Source: Eutreptiella sp. 'Long Island Sound 2002'
Lineage: Eukaryota; Euglenozoa; Euglenophyceae; Eutreptiales; Eutreptiaceae
Direction: 5' to 3'
Length of the DNA stretch: 64,000 nucleotides
NCBI GenBank assembly: GCA_964036045.1
Contig: OZ038379.1
Span: 81,746,562-81,810,561 of the forward strand
Part shown: positions 10,682 to 20,100 of the stretch, piece after piece
Layout: each line of letters starts with the position of its first letter
Position numbering within the stretch: the stretch's first letter is position 1
Program-made: the position numbers and the translations under genes
Notes under the pieces: generated by a model
What the model was told of the DNA's origin: nothing
Databases searched by the model: none
What the model saw: only the letters and a program-made list of their open reading frames with translations

Positions 10682-12109
10682 ATCCCTCCTGATGAGGATG
10701 CGTGGTTGTACCGCAAGTGGCAAACGGAGGTGGACGTGGATTCCCTCTTGCAAGCTAACTTGCCCCCTGGTCCTGTTGAGGATGAGGCGGACTCGTACGA
10801 GGCGCTCGTACTAGCTGGTAGGGTGAGCAAGCTTTCAAATACCGCCACTCCAGAGCAAGATGCTGTGGTGCCTGTCCTTGCCCCTCCCTCCAACGTAGCC
10901 AAGCCGTTGATGGCCGGCATTTCCGAGGAGGAGGATACTGCAATCCCTGTGGCTCCAGCACGGATGGCGACCCGCCGGACGCCCGTCGATGAAACCAAGC
11001 CTCTTGTTGTGGGAGATTGGTTAAGCGACAAGGACATTGTTGCGTGGCAGAACGACAAGTTGTACCACAATGAGGTCGAGGAGCCACGGGCATGGACTAT
11101 GGCGGTGACATACAATGCAACCTGCCTGAAGAGGATGAGGAAGTACGAAGACAGTAAGGGCAACAACCATAAAACAGTTCGTTTGGCTTGGAGGCGGCGC
11201 CACATATTTATTGTTAATAGTCACGCTCGCGAAGGGCTCCATAGGTTTCTTTGTGCCATCGACTGCAAAGTCCCAGTATGGGCCTTCAAAGTCCACATTT
11301 GGGAGCCACTTTGTGGTACTTCTTTGGTCCGGCCAACGTTGAAGCGCCTCCAGTCAAAGGGTGTTGCCGCACATACTTCGGCTTTGGGTTTTCAAGAGGA
11401 TGGTTGGTCATGTGGCTATCAATCGCTGCATCTTTGTGATGAGGTGGCCAACCAAAGGGGAAGCCTGGACGATGTTGTTGTTACACGTTTGCCGAAAGGA
11501 TTCTTCAAGGAAGCACTGCGCATCATCAATGCAGATTGCTCCGTCCGAGTCCCCGGCACCATCCCGGAGAATGGGTGGGAAAAGGAGTTGACTTGCTGGA
11601 AGCCCGGAGAATCTCCTTCTCCTCCAGCCTCCAACCCTAAGTCCCTGCCCCCATCTACTTCCCCCCTCCTTTTCGATGAAGAGGATCCTCTTTCGGAACC
11701 CGAGGGCAACATTGCTGCCTCCTCCTCGGAACCAACAGTGGAAGCATTCCCTGCCTTCCCGGCCTCCAACCCCGAGGACGTGCCCCAAGATGGGAAGTTG
11801 GTGAAGGGCAATGTTAAGGCCCCTCCACAAACCCCGCAGTCCACTTCCTCTTCTAACCCCCCCACAAGTGATGATGCCCGTCCATCCGTGTTCATCTGTC
11901 GGAAGTTTTTCAAGGTGCCCGAGGCGTACCCAAAGGGCGCAGAGGGTCGGTTGGTGAACGACAAATGGTTTATTCGAGAGCTGGAAGAGATGCTTGTGAA
12001 GGACATCCGTAACGCTTGTGCGCGGAACACAAATCCGCGTGCGAAGCCGAAGGCATCGGACACAAAGTCTGATTCGATCTACAAGCGTGTGTTTGGCGAC
12101 TTCTTGTAG
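10682..12109 (+). CDS. C48/Ulp1-like cysteine peptidase ORF (transposon-borne)
   Basis: Frame open from the satellite junction to TAG at 12,107-12,109; the 5' end is cut off by the satellite, and the first ATG (10,910) is probably not the original start. The peptidase core follows a basic segment: VRLAWRRRHIFIVNSH, then EGLHRFL (expected catalytic His), VHIWEPL (expected acidic residue) and ALGFQEDGWSCGYQSLHL (expected Gln and catalytic Cys). The order His-acid-Gln-Cys is that of Ulp1/SENP SUMO proteases. The C-terminal third is Pro/Ser-rich, then a basic tail (KPKASDTKSD). Such domains travel in MULE- and CACTA-type elements; no transposase is visible here, so the host element type is unknown. 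Alternative: a captured host desumoylase. Confidence 0.6.
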   Translation: MPPDEDAWLYRKWQTEVDVDSLLQANLPPGPVEDEADSYEALVLAGRVSKLSNTATPEQDAVVPVLAPPSNVAKPLMAGISEEEDTAIPVAPARMATRRTPVDETKPLVVGDWLSDKDIVAWQNDKLYHNEVEEPRAWTMAVTYNATCLKRMRKYEDSKGNNHKTVRLAWRRRHIFIVNSHAREGLHRFLCAIDCKVPVWAFKVHIWEPLCGTSLVRPTLKRLQSKGVAAHTSALGFQEDGWSCGYQSLHLCDEVANQRGSLDDVVVTRLPKGFFKEALRIINADCSVRVPGTIPENGWEKELTCWKPGESPSPPASNPKSLPPSTSPLLFDEEDPLSEPEGNIAASSSEPTVEAFPAFPASNPEDVPQDGKLVKGNVKAPPQTPQSTSSSNPPTSDDARPSVFICRKFFKVPEAYPKGAEGRLVNDKWFIRELEEMLVKDIRNACARNTNPRAKPKASDTKSDSIYKRVFGDFL

Positions 12110-12159
12110 TTGGCCCCACGCCATTATGGTTGCATGCGAAGAATGTAGTTTGCCCCAGG

Positions 12160-12256
12160 TGACCGGACTCAGGTGGTATCACTGGCTTGAGCTTCGTAGC
12201 CGGTGGCGCCGGCAGCAATATAGTCATTTTGATACCGCTTGCCAAAGGCCCAAGGG
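12160..12256 (+). other. Shared 3' element with GC hairpin, copy 1
   Basis: About 95 bp that recur, in the same sense relative to the preceding ORF, at 26,511-26,424 on the minus strand. Shared words: GACCGGACTCA, GGCTTGAGCTTCG, AGCCGGTGGCGCCGGCAGC, AATATAGTCATTT and GGCTTGCCAAAGG (CGCTTGCCAAAGG here). GCCGG and CCGGC form a hairpin. Here it begins 50 bp after the peptidase stop codon; the other copy begins about 30 bp after the J-domain stop. A common 3' end of two transposons, or a 3'-UTR element, would explain this. Confidence 0.6.
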
Positions 12257-12334
12257 CAAATTGCATTTTTTGTTCGCGTTCATGATTCCGCCATCTGCCG
12301 CACGTTATTTCCGCCGCCATTTGCCGGCGATGAG

Positions 12335-12341
12335 TATAAAA
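12335..12341 (+). promoter_or_regulatory. TATA-box-like TATAAAA
   Basis: TATAAAA in a GC-rich setting (GATGAGTATAAAACCC), upstream of the ORF starting at 12,674. The context is suggestive but the distance (330 bp) is long and no other promoter element is seen. Confidence 0.2.
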
Positions 12342-12499
12342 CCCACCCTTCACGCCACGGCTCCATTGCTTTACCCGTGCCGGAGGTACCCAAAATGTCC
12401 GTGGGGGCTATATGCTTCACCTCCTCCGGTAGCAATGGCGGTTGTTGGGTGGTTCTTGTGTTTCTCCGCCTTTTTTTCTTGGAAAAATGGGTTTTTTTG

Positions 12500-12655
12500 T
12501 CCCATACGCGACTTACGCCGAAAAAAAAAAAGTTTACGCGACTTACACCAAAAAAAAAAATTTCCGTCGGAAAAAAAAACGTGACTTACGCCTCAAAAAA
12601 AAAGTTACGCGACTTACGCCAAAAAAAAAAAGCGACTTACGCTTATTTCCACAAT
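12500..12655. repeat. Poly-A / GCGACTTACGCC repeat block
   Basis: Five to six copies of a CGACTTACGCC-type word separated by A-runs of 8-11, for example ACGCGACTTACGCCG and AAAAGTTTACGCGACTTAC. The same words form the block at 7,271-7,440. It lies downstream of the peptidase ORF, as the related block at 2.4 kb lies downstream of the degenerate copy. Confidence 0.8.
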
Positions 12656-12673
12656 CCAGTTACGCTTTCCTCA

Positions 12674-13144
12674 ATGCGCAGCGCCTTGCAGGGCGATATG
12701 CCGGACAGGGTGGGGGAGGGGGGGGGCGTCCCCACGCCGCTTAGGCGCCGGCGTGAGGAGGAGGACAATTGTGGGGCCCCGGCAGCCTTTCATAGGGGAC
12801 GTGACCAAGAGCGTAGGGGTCTGAGGTGGGCAGAGGCACGGGATAGAGATTTTGTGTCTGCTGATTCCTCGTCCGGCTCCGAATCTTCCTCTTCCGAGCG
12901 CTCGTCCTCTGGGTCCCCCTCAAAGGGTAGCAGGGTATTGACCAAAAGGTGTTCCAGTGGTCTGCTTCCTCTGCACCGCCGTCAGGGGGAAGTAGGGGGA
13001 GGCAACAGAACATTTCCCAAGGGTTGGCTCTCCCCTGCGCGTTCTGCCACTTTGGAACACCGGGCCTCCGCCATCCCAAGGGCTCCGTCGTCGGCCCGGT
13101 ACGCTATCTCTGTGTCTGCCACTAGTAGTTGTCCCACCCCCTAG
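12674..13144 (+). CDS. Hypothetical Ser/Arg-rich ORF, 156 codons
   Basis: ATG at 12,674, stop at 13,142-13,144. Charged and low-complexity: an RRRREEEDN stretch, then a serine cluster (SSSGSESSSSERSSSGSPSK), then basic segments. No domain recognised. Composition resembles disordered nuclear or RNA-binding tails, but this is weak evidence; it could be non-coding GC-rich sequence. Confidence 0.25.
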   Translation: MRSALQGDMPDRVGEGGGVPTPLRRRREEEDNCGAPAAFHRGRDQERRGLRWAEARDRDFVSADSSSGSESSSSERSSSGSPSKGSRVLTKRCSSGLLPLHRRQGEVGGGNRTFPKGWLSPARSATLEHRASAIPRAPSSARYAISVSATSSCPTP

Positions 13145-13199
13145 CCGCCTCCGGTGCCCCCCCGCCCCCACGCCGCTTGCCACGAGCCAGTTTGGCACA

Positions 13200-14095
13200 A
13201 ATGAAAACTCCTGTGCTGCTGCCTCACGGCATCCTAGGTGCCGTGCCTTGCCAACGGGGAACGCATGCACAGGTGAGGGCATGATGTTTACACGATGGGA
13301 CACTGCAGCGAGTGCAAAAAGAGTTGGGTCCATCGGGGAGGGGCACTCGGAGAACCGGGAGGCACAAGTTGGACCCCTTGGGGGGTTATTGGCTTCTTTT
13401 CCCCGTTATGCGCCTAGTTGGCTAGATTGAAAACCCGTGCAATGCTGGCTGATGGGATTTGACGTGCCATGCCCTGCCAATAGGGAACCCATGCACAGTT
13501 GAGGGCATTATGTGTACACGAGGGGACGCCACACCCCAGGCAAAAGGAGGTGGGTCCATTTGCGATGGGCACTCGAAGAACTGGGAGCCACATGTTGGAA
13601 CTATTGCGGGGGTTTTGGCCCGTTTTGTCCATACATGCGCCTAGTTGGCTAAAATGAAAACCCGTGCACCGCTGCCTGATGGAATTTGTTGTGCCGTGCC
13701 CTGCCAACAGGGAATTCACGCACAGGTGAGGGCATTATGTGCACACCAGGGGACACCACAGCCCATGCAAAAGGAGTTGGGTCCATCGGGGACGGGCATT
13801 GGGAGAACCCGGAGGCACAAGTTGGACCCCCTGGGGGGTTATTAGCGTGTTTTGCCCATATTGCGCCTAGTTGCCTCGAATGAAAACCCGTGGACTGCCA
13901 CATGATGGCATTGGACGTGCCCTGCCCTGCCAACGGGGAACCCATGCACTAGGGAAGGCATTATGTATACCCGAGGGGACACAACAACCCATGCAATAGG
14001 AGTTAGGTCCACCGGGGATGTGCAATGGGGGAACCCGGAAGCACAAGTTGACCCTTTTGGGGGTTGTTGACCTCTTTTAGCCTCTGCATCCCTCC
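13200..14095. repeat. Tandem repeat, four ~226-bp units
   Basis: Unit starts marked by GAAAACCCGTGCA-like words at 13,203, 13,429, 13,655 and 13,882. Each unit also contains GTGCCNTGCCCTGCCAACRG, GGTGAGGGCATTATGTGTAC, GGAGTTGGGTCCATCGGGGA and GGAGGCACAAGTTGGACCCC. Units differ by scattered substitutions. No stable open frame is shared by all units. Confidence 0.9.
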
Positions 14096-14113
14096 CTCTG
14101 TGCAAACACATGT

Positions 14114-14404
14114 ATGGCTCGCAAGCTAGGCCTTGAAGAGAAGCGCAAGCCGGCTCCCAAGCTGGCACCAAAGCAACTAGCGGAGGCAGCACCGAAGGAG
14201 GCACCAAAGCAACAAGCAGAGGCAGCACCAAAGGAGGCACTAACGCAGTCAACAGAGACAGCAAGAGAGGAGACACCGGAACAGCCAACCGAGGCATCAC
14301 AAAAGGACGCAGCAAGGAAGCTGGCAAAGGTAACAACAAAGAAGGCACCAAAGGAGCTAGGATCCTTGGTACACGCTAGAAGACCCAATCTTGATCTAGC
14401 CTAG
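14114..14404 (+). CDS. Lys/Ala/Pro-rich ORF, histone-tail-like
   Basis: ATG at 14,114, TAG at 14,402-14,404, 96 codons. Composed of repeats such as EAAPKEAPKQQAEAAPKEAL with interspersed KPAPKLAPKQ, ending in RKLAKVTTKKAPKELG. Composition recalls linker-histone tails, but there is no globular domain. The DNA itself is a ~30-bp repeat (GGAGGCACCAAAGCAAC), so the frame may be a by-product of the repeat. It starts directly after the 226-bp array. Confidence 0.35.
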   Translation: MARKLGLEEKRKPAPKLAPKQLAEAAPKEAPKQQAEAAPKEALTQSTETAREETPEQPTEASQKDAARKLAKVTTKKAPKELGSLVHARRPNLDLA

Positions 14405-14414
14405 AAAGCTCTAC

Positions 14415-14428
14415 CTAGAACGTTCTAG
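14415..14428. promoter_or_regulatory. Heat-shock-element-like palindrome
   Basis: CTAGAACGTTCTAG is a perfect 14-bp palindrome and fits the classical C--GAA--TTC--G heat shock element. It sits in a larger set of TCTAG/CTAGA words (14,385-14,450), with a TATA-like ATGATATAATG at about 14,451-14,461, all within 145 bp upstream of the ATG at 14,558. Function is inferred only. Confidence 0.35.
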
Positions 14429-14557
14429 CCTAGATTAGATCAACACTAGAATGATATAATGCGTACCAGCATATCCTGATTTCTTCATTGTTCCCCCGTG
14501 CATGCTTGCTATTGTGCGTAGTGCATTGTTCCATGCTTCCTTCTTTCCCGCTTAGAT

Positions 14558-14998
14558 ATGGCACATTTGTTTGCAATGAAACGCCCCGCCACTTCCCCCC
14601 TTGCTCACTCCTCAACCGGGAAGGATACTTCCCTCTTGTCTAAGGGACTACGGGAGTTGAGTGGGGCCTCAAACCTCAAGGATGAGCGGGTGGGCCATTA
14701 CTTGGCCACGTGGGCGCTATCATGCCCCCTAGTACGGCGGCAATTCAACAACGCCCTCCAATATGTGAACTCCGCCACTTCTACCCATACCACGGGTGAG
14801 GCATGCAAGGCCGCCGTTGAGGCATACGCCGCCTCCCTACTCCCCGCCACCGAAAATAAAGTTCTGCGGAGAGCCACTGGTCGCGGCCTTCCAAAAATGC
14901 CTTGTTTGCAAGAAACTGAAATAGTGGGCCCCTGGAAGCGGGCGGATCGTCGAGCACATTTGAAGCCTCCAGATCTCTGTGTTGGTGTGACCAAATGA
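14558..14998 (+). CDS. Hypothetical ORF, 146 codons
   Basis: ATG at 14,558, stop TGA at 14,996-14,998. The first ~100 codons are unique sequence (LSKGLRELSGASNLKDERVG, then LVRRQFNNALQYVNSATSTH, then GEACKAAVEAYAASLLPAT), alanine-rich and probably helical; no domain recognised. The last ~45 codons are the first unit of the 148-bp tandem repeat, so the natural C-terminus is probably lost. The ATG has a possible promoter upstream. Confidence 0.4.
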   Translation: MAHLFAMKRPATSPLAHSSTGKDTSLLSKGLRELSGASNLKDERVGHYLATWALSCPLVRRQFNNALQYVNSATSTHTTGEACKAAVEAYAASLLPATENKVLRRATGRGLPKMPCLQETEIVGPWKRADRRAHLKPPDLCVGVTK

Positions 14999-15520
14999 CC
15001 TAAAATACGGTTTCCGTGAGAGCCACTGGTCGGGGCTTTCCAAAAATGCCTTACTCGCAGGAAACTGAAACAGTGGGCCCCTGGAAGGGTCAGATAGTGC
15101 AGCACATTTCGAGCCTTCAGATCTCTGTGTGGGTGTGACCAAATGACCTAAACCAAGGTTTTGGTAAGAGCCATTGGTGCGGGCTTTCCAAAAATGCCTT
15201 GTTTGCAAGAAACCGAAACAGTGGGCCCCTGGAAGGTGGCGGATAGTCGAGCACATTTGAAGCCTCCACATCTCTTTGTTGGTGTGAACAAATGACCTGA
15301 AATAAAGTTTTGCTGAGAGCCACTGGTCGGGGCTTTTCAAAAATGCCTACCTGCAGGAAACTGAAACAATGGGCCCCTTGGAAGCGGGCGGATGGTTGAG
15401 CATATTTCGAGCTTTCAGATCTCTATGTGGGTGTGGCCAAATGACCTAAAAGAAAGTTGTGGTGAGCGCAACGTGTAAGGGCTTTCCAAAAATGGCTTGT
15501 TTGCAAGAAACGGAAACAAT
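14866..15520. repeat. Tandem repeat, ~4.5 units of 148 bp
   Basis: Unit starts (GAGAGCCACTGGTCG-like) near 14,870, 15,018, 15,167, 15,315 and 15,464. Each unit contains GGCTTTCCAAAAATGCCTTG, GCAAGAAACTGAAACAGTGG, GGGCCCCTGGAAG, AGCACATTTGAAGCCTCCAG and GTGTGACCAAATGACCTAAA. Several overlapping minus-strand frames are repeat artefacts. Confidence 0.9.
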
Positions 15521-16042
15521 GGGCCCCTTTTTGCTCTCCAATCCTCTACTCTCCTTAGGGGTACTCCCAAAGCACAATTTTTCACTATGAGTTCATTGTG
15601 GACAACTATAATGTAGTCGTCAGGGGTGATGTCTCCAAGTTGGAGGCCTTTGCAAGCATATGTCCTGTCTTTGCCGACCAACTTATGGTTCCCGCCTTTG
15701 TCATGATCTTTCACGAGCTACCCCTTTGGACTGCCAGGAGCTAGACAAGCTGCCCCGGCCCGCCTCTGGCACAATCAAGGTTGTCCGGCGCCCAACGGGC
15801 GCTTTGATTGACACCCACGCCATTCAAGCACCGCAAAGCCATGCTCATGCGATCTACCTCCGGCATGAGCATGTTGTGCCAGAGCAGCAGTCCTGTATAC
15901 GCTGGACCGCCTCCAACCAGTGGCACGTTGGTCTATGGTGGCACTTAGGCAACAAGAAGAACTCCATCTTCCTTTAGTAGAATACTCCCTCACCTACAGC
16001 AAGCTGTGGCCACCACTTTGCCATCTACTTCTCCAGTAAATT
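15521..16042. other. Fragmented coding-like sequence
   Basis: The plus strand has one open piece from about 15,575 (FHYEFIVDNYNVVVRGDVSK) to 15,746 and another from 15,660 to 15,977 in a different frame (RRPTGALIDTHAIQAPQSHA, RWTASNQWHVGLWWHLGNKK). Both look more protein-like than random. They may be exons of the gene interrupted at 16,551, but I cannot join them by convincing splice sites and I recognise no family. Confidence 0.3.
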
Positions 16043-16551
16043 GTGCTAGGGGCCGCACAAGGTCGGCAGGCACCCGCACCACACTACGCCACCTTAACCT
16101 TGGGCCTGTATGCTGATGGTTACCAACCACGCGGCCGCCCCAACATCAACACCAAGGTAAGTCTAATTGATTTTCAGGGACTATGGTTCCCTCTTGCGGG
16201 CTCCGTGCCTCGGTCCACGGGTATGATATCATGGGTGGAGTTGCCTAAAAGTGTGCATGCAGAATGGGTGGCTAAGCGGGGAAAGGCCCTACATGCCTTG
16301 TGCTCATGTACATTTAAGCAACGCATGAGATACCGAGTTGTTGAATACACCACTGCTCTCAGGGTACATTTTGGTTGCATCACTGCAGACCACCAGCATT
16401 TGGGTGGAATGTAAGCCAAAAGGCCGTGTGACTTGTCCATGGGTGAATGAGCATGGGGTGATCGACGTCTTTTTGCACAAGTGGGGGTATTTGAATCAGG
16501 TTCGGGGGCCCCATAAGTTTCAGGGTGTTTCAAACTTAGAAAATGTATATA
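16043..16551 (+). pseudogene. Left part of an ORF split by the Helitron array
   Basis: Two open pieces: 16,043-16,361 (LTLGLYADGYQPRGRPNIN, a Trp/Pro-rich middle, then RMRYRVVEYTTAL) and about 16,387-16,551 (TTSIWVECKPKGRVTCPW, HKWGYLNQVRGPHKFQGVSN). They are in different frames; removing a 25-nt GT...GCAG segment at 16,362-16,386 would put them in one frame, so a very short intron is possible. At 16,551 the frame runs into the terminal hairpin of the Helitron array. It resumes in the same frame at 44,928. No family recognised; the right part has a zinc-finger-like end. Start not determined. Confidence 0.45.
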
Positions 16552-16591
16552 TCAAGACTCGAACTAGGACCGAGCTGGGTCCTAGTCTTGC
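16552..16591 (-). other. Helitron 3'-terminal hairpin (repeated at each unit border)
   Basis: Perfect 9-bp stem (ACTAGGACC / GGTCCTAGT) with a 6-nt loop. Near-identical copies occur at 36,093, 37,070, 37,659, 38,278, 38,890 and 39,492. Where two units abut, the preceding CCCAGCTCGG can instead pair with CCGAGCTGGG inside the hairpin region, while ACTAGGA pairs with TCCTAGT. The two pairings interdigitate, allowing either alternative hairpins or a pseudoknot. Confidence 0.7.
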
Positions 16592-17150
16592 ACAACGCAT
16601 ACCCCTATTGTACGTAATGGATCGTGGGAGTGGTTGTGAGTCCGTAGTCGAAAATTGGTAATCAAATTTGTAACATGTCAAGGCATCTGAAAAGACATCA
16701 TATACATTAACTCCCCAATGATATGGCAAGAGAAAGCCTACTTGCCATGCTTTGTGTGCCACGTTTTGTCGCAATCTTGTCATTGGGGTATAACATGGTT
16801 GGGCACACAAATGTACACGAACAATTGGAAAATTAGTACAATGTCGGGATACAGACCATAAGGTCACGATGACCTAACTCTACTCCCCCGACTAGAGTAA
16901 ATCCCCCGGTCTTAGGTGCTACGCTGCTCCGATGGGTTGTTTGTATACCGGAGGGGGCGCTTCCCACCGGCCAAGAGCATAGCACCCGTTGCCCCCCAGC
17001 CTCCGTGCCGTTGGCATAAAACCACAAGTCCGGGTTAACCCAGATATGTTGAGACATCCGCATGTTCATGAGATTCTTCCGAAATGTGCCCCAAGAAGTA
17101 TGATGGCTGCGCCGAACCACATACAACATGGATAGTAGCACTTCCAAACT
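16592..17150. other. Conserved Helitron 3' region, with GAAAGCC hairpin
   Basis: This ~560-bp segment recurs at 39,532-40,110 next to the other large unit (for example TTGGTAATCAAATTTGTAAC, GGCATCTGAAAAGACATCAT, TACCGGAGGGGGCGCTTCCC). It contains ATGGCAAG, loop AGAAAGCCTA, CTTGCCAT at 16,723-16,748, a perfect 8-bp stem. Non-coding; only short frames. Confidence 0.65.
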
Positions 17151-20100
17151 TCTCGACCCACTTGCAAGTCTTGTTCAGCAGCAAGAGAAGGCCCACTTGC
17201 GCACTCTGAACATGCCCCTCTTCCACAAAGTCCACCTTGTAGAAAGTCCATGCTTTTTGACTCCAGCCAATGCTTTGTTCAGCAGCAAGGGAAGGCCCAC
17301 TTGCCCACTCTGAACATCCCTTCTTCAAAAGAGTGCCACTTGTAAAAAGCCGATATTCATGTTTCTTGACTCCACTTCGATGCTTTGTTCAGCAGCAAGG
17401 GAAAGCCCACTTGCACACTCTGAACATGCCCCTCTCTTACAAAGTCCACCTTGTACAGTCGCCCAATCCATGCTTTTTGACTCCATCCAATGCTTTGTTC
17501 AGCAGCAAGGGAAAGCCCACTTGCCCACTCTGAACATCCCTTCTTCAAAAGGGTGCTACTTGTAAAAAGACGATATTCATGTTTCTTAGGTCCACTTCAA
17601 TGCTTTGTTCAGCAGCAAGGGAAAGCCCACTTGCCCACTTTGAACATCCCTTCTTCAAAAGAGTGCCACTTGTAAAACGCCCATATTCAGGTTTCTTGAC
17701 CTCACTTCGACGCTTTGTTCAGCAGCAAGGGAAAGCCCACTTGCCCACTCTGAACGTGCTCCTCTCTTACAAAGTCCACCTTGTACAAACGCCCAATCCA
17801 TGCTTTTTGACTCCAGCCAATGCTTTGTTCAGCAGCAAGGGAAAGCCCACTTGCCCACTCTTAACATCCCTTCTTCAAAAGAGTGCCACTTGTAAAAAGC
17901 CGATATTCATGTTTCTTAGGCCCACTTCAATGCTTTGTTCGGCAGCAAGGGAAAGCCCACTTGCCCACTCTTAACATCCCTTCTTCAAACGAGTGCCACT
18001 TGTAAAAAGCCGATATCCATGTTTCTTAGGCCCACTTCAATGCTTTGTTCAGCAGCAAGGGAAAGCCCACTTGCCCACTTTGAACATCCCTTCTTCAAAA
18101 GAGTGCCACTTGTAAAACGCCCATTTTAATTTTTTTTTCTGATCCCACTTCAATGCTTTGTTCAGCAGCAAGGGAAAGCCCACATGCACACCCTGAACAT
18201 GCCCCTCTTCCACAAAGTCCACCTTGTACAATCGTCCAATCCATGCTTCTTGACTCCGGCCAATGCTTTGTTCAGCAGCAAGGGAAAGCCCACTTGCCCA
18301 CTCTGAACATGCCCCTCTTCCACAAAGTCCACCTTGTACAATCGTCCAATCCATGCTTCTTGACTCCGGCCAATGCTTTGTTCAGCAGCAAGGGAAAGCC
18401 CACTTGCCCATTCTTAACATCCCTTCTTCAAAGGAGTGCAACTTGTAAAAAGCCCATATCCATGTTTCTTGACCCCACTTCAATGCTTTGTTTAGCAGCA
18501 AGGGAAAGCCCATTTGCCACTCTGAACATCCCTTCTTCAAAAGAGTGCCGTTTGTAAAACGCCCATATCCATGTTTCTTGACCCCACGTCAATGCTTTGT
18601 TCAGCAGCAAGGGAAAGCCCACTTGCCCACTCTGAACATGCCCCTCTTTTACAAAGTCCACCTTGTACAATCGTCCAATCCATGCTTCTTGACTCTGGCC
18701 AATGCTTTGTTCAGCAGCAAGGGGAAGCCCAGTTGCCCACTCTGAACATCCCTTCTTCAAAAGGGTGCACCTTGTAAAAGGCCCCTATCCATGTTTCTTG
18801 ACCCCACTTCAATGCTTTGTTCAGCAGCAACGGAAAGCCCACGTGCCCACTCTGAACATCCCTTCTTCAAAAAAGTGCCACTTGTAAAACGCCCATATCC
18901 ATGTTTCTTGACCCCACGTCAATGCTTTGTTTAGCAGCAAGGGAAAGCCCACTTGCCCACTCTGAACATCCCTTCTTCAAAAGAGTGCCACTTGTAAAAC
19001 GCCCATATTCATGTTTCTTGACCTCACTTCGACGCTTTGTTCAGCAGCAAGGGAAAGCCCACTTGCCCACTCTGAACGTGCTCCTCTCTTACAAAGTCCA
19101 CCTTGTACAAACGCCCAATCCATGCTTTTTGACTCCAGCCAATGCTTTGTTCAGCAGCAAGGGAAAGCCCACTTGCCCACTTTGAACATCCCTTCTTCAA
19201 AAGAGTGCCACTTGTAAAAAGCCGATATTCATGTTTCTTAGGCCCAGTTCAACGCTTTGTTCGGCAGCAAGGGAAAGCCCACTTGCCCACTCTGAACATC
19301 CCTTCTTCAAAAGAGTGCCACTTGTAAAACGCCGATATCCATGTTTCTTACGCCCAGCTCAATGCTTTGTTCAGCAGCAAGGGAAAGCATACTTGCCCAC
19401 TCTGAACATCCCTTCTTCAAAAGAGTGCCGTTTGTAAAACGCCCATATCCATGTTTCTTGACCCCACGTCAATGCTTTGTTCCGCAGCAAGGGAAAGCCC
19501 ACTTGCCCACTCTGAACATGCCCCTCTTTTACAAAGCTCACCTTGTACAACCGTCCAATCCTTGCTTCTTGACTCCGGCCAATGCTTTGTTCAGCAGCAA
19601 GGGAAAGCCCACTTGCCCACTCTGAACATCCATTCTTCAAAAGGGTGCACCTTGTAAAAGGCCCATATCCATGTTTCTTGACCCCACTTCAATGCTTTGT
19701 TCAGCAGCAAGGGAAAGCCCACTTGCCCACTCTGAACATCCCTTCTTCAAAAGAGTGCCACTTGTAAAAAGCCGATATCCATGTTTCTTAGGCCCACTTC
19801 AATGCTTTGTTCAGCAGCAAGGGAAAGCCCACTTGCCCACTTTGAACATCCCTTCTTCAAAAGAGTGCCACTTGTAAAACGCCCATATTCATGTTTCTTG
19901 ATCCCACTTCAATGCTTTGTTCAGCAGCAAGGGGAAGCCCACATGCACACCCCGAACATGCCCCTCTCTTACAAAGTCCACCTTGTACAATCGTCCAATC
20001 CATGCTTCTTGACTCCGGCCAATGCTTTGTTCAGTAGCAAGGGAAAGCCCACTTGCCCACTCTGAACATGCCCCTCTTCCACAAAGTCCACCTTGTACAA

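Noticed and set aside
16552-16580. tRNA-like B box (AGTTCGAGTCT on the minus strand) at each Helitron border
   Set aside because: Two mismatches to the B-box consensus, no A box at the right distance and no cloverleaf; better explained as the terminal hairpin.
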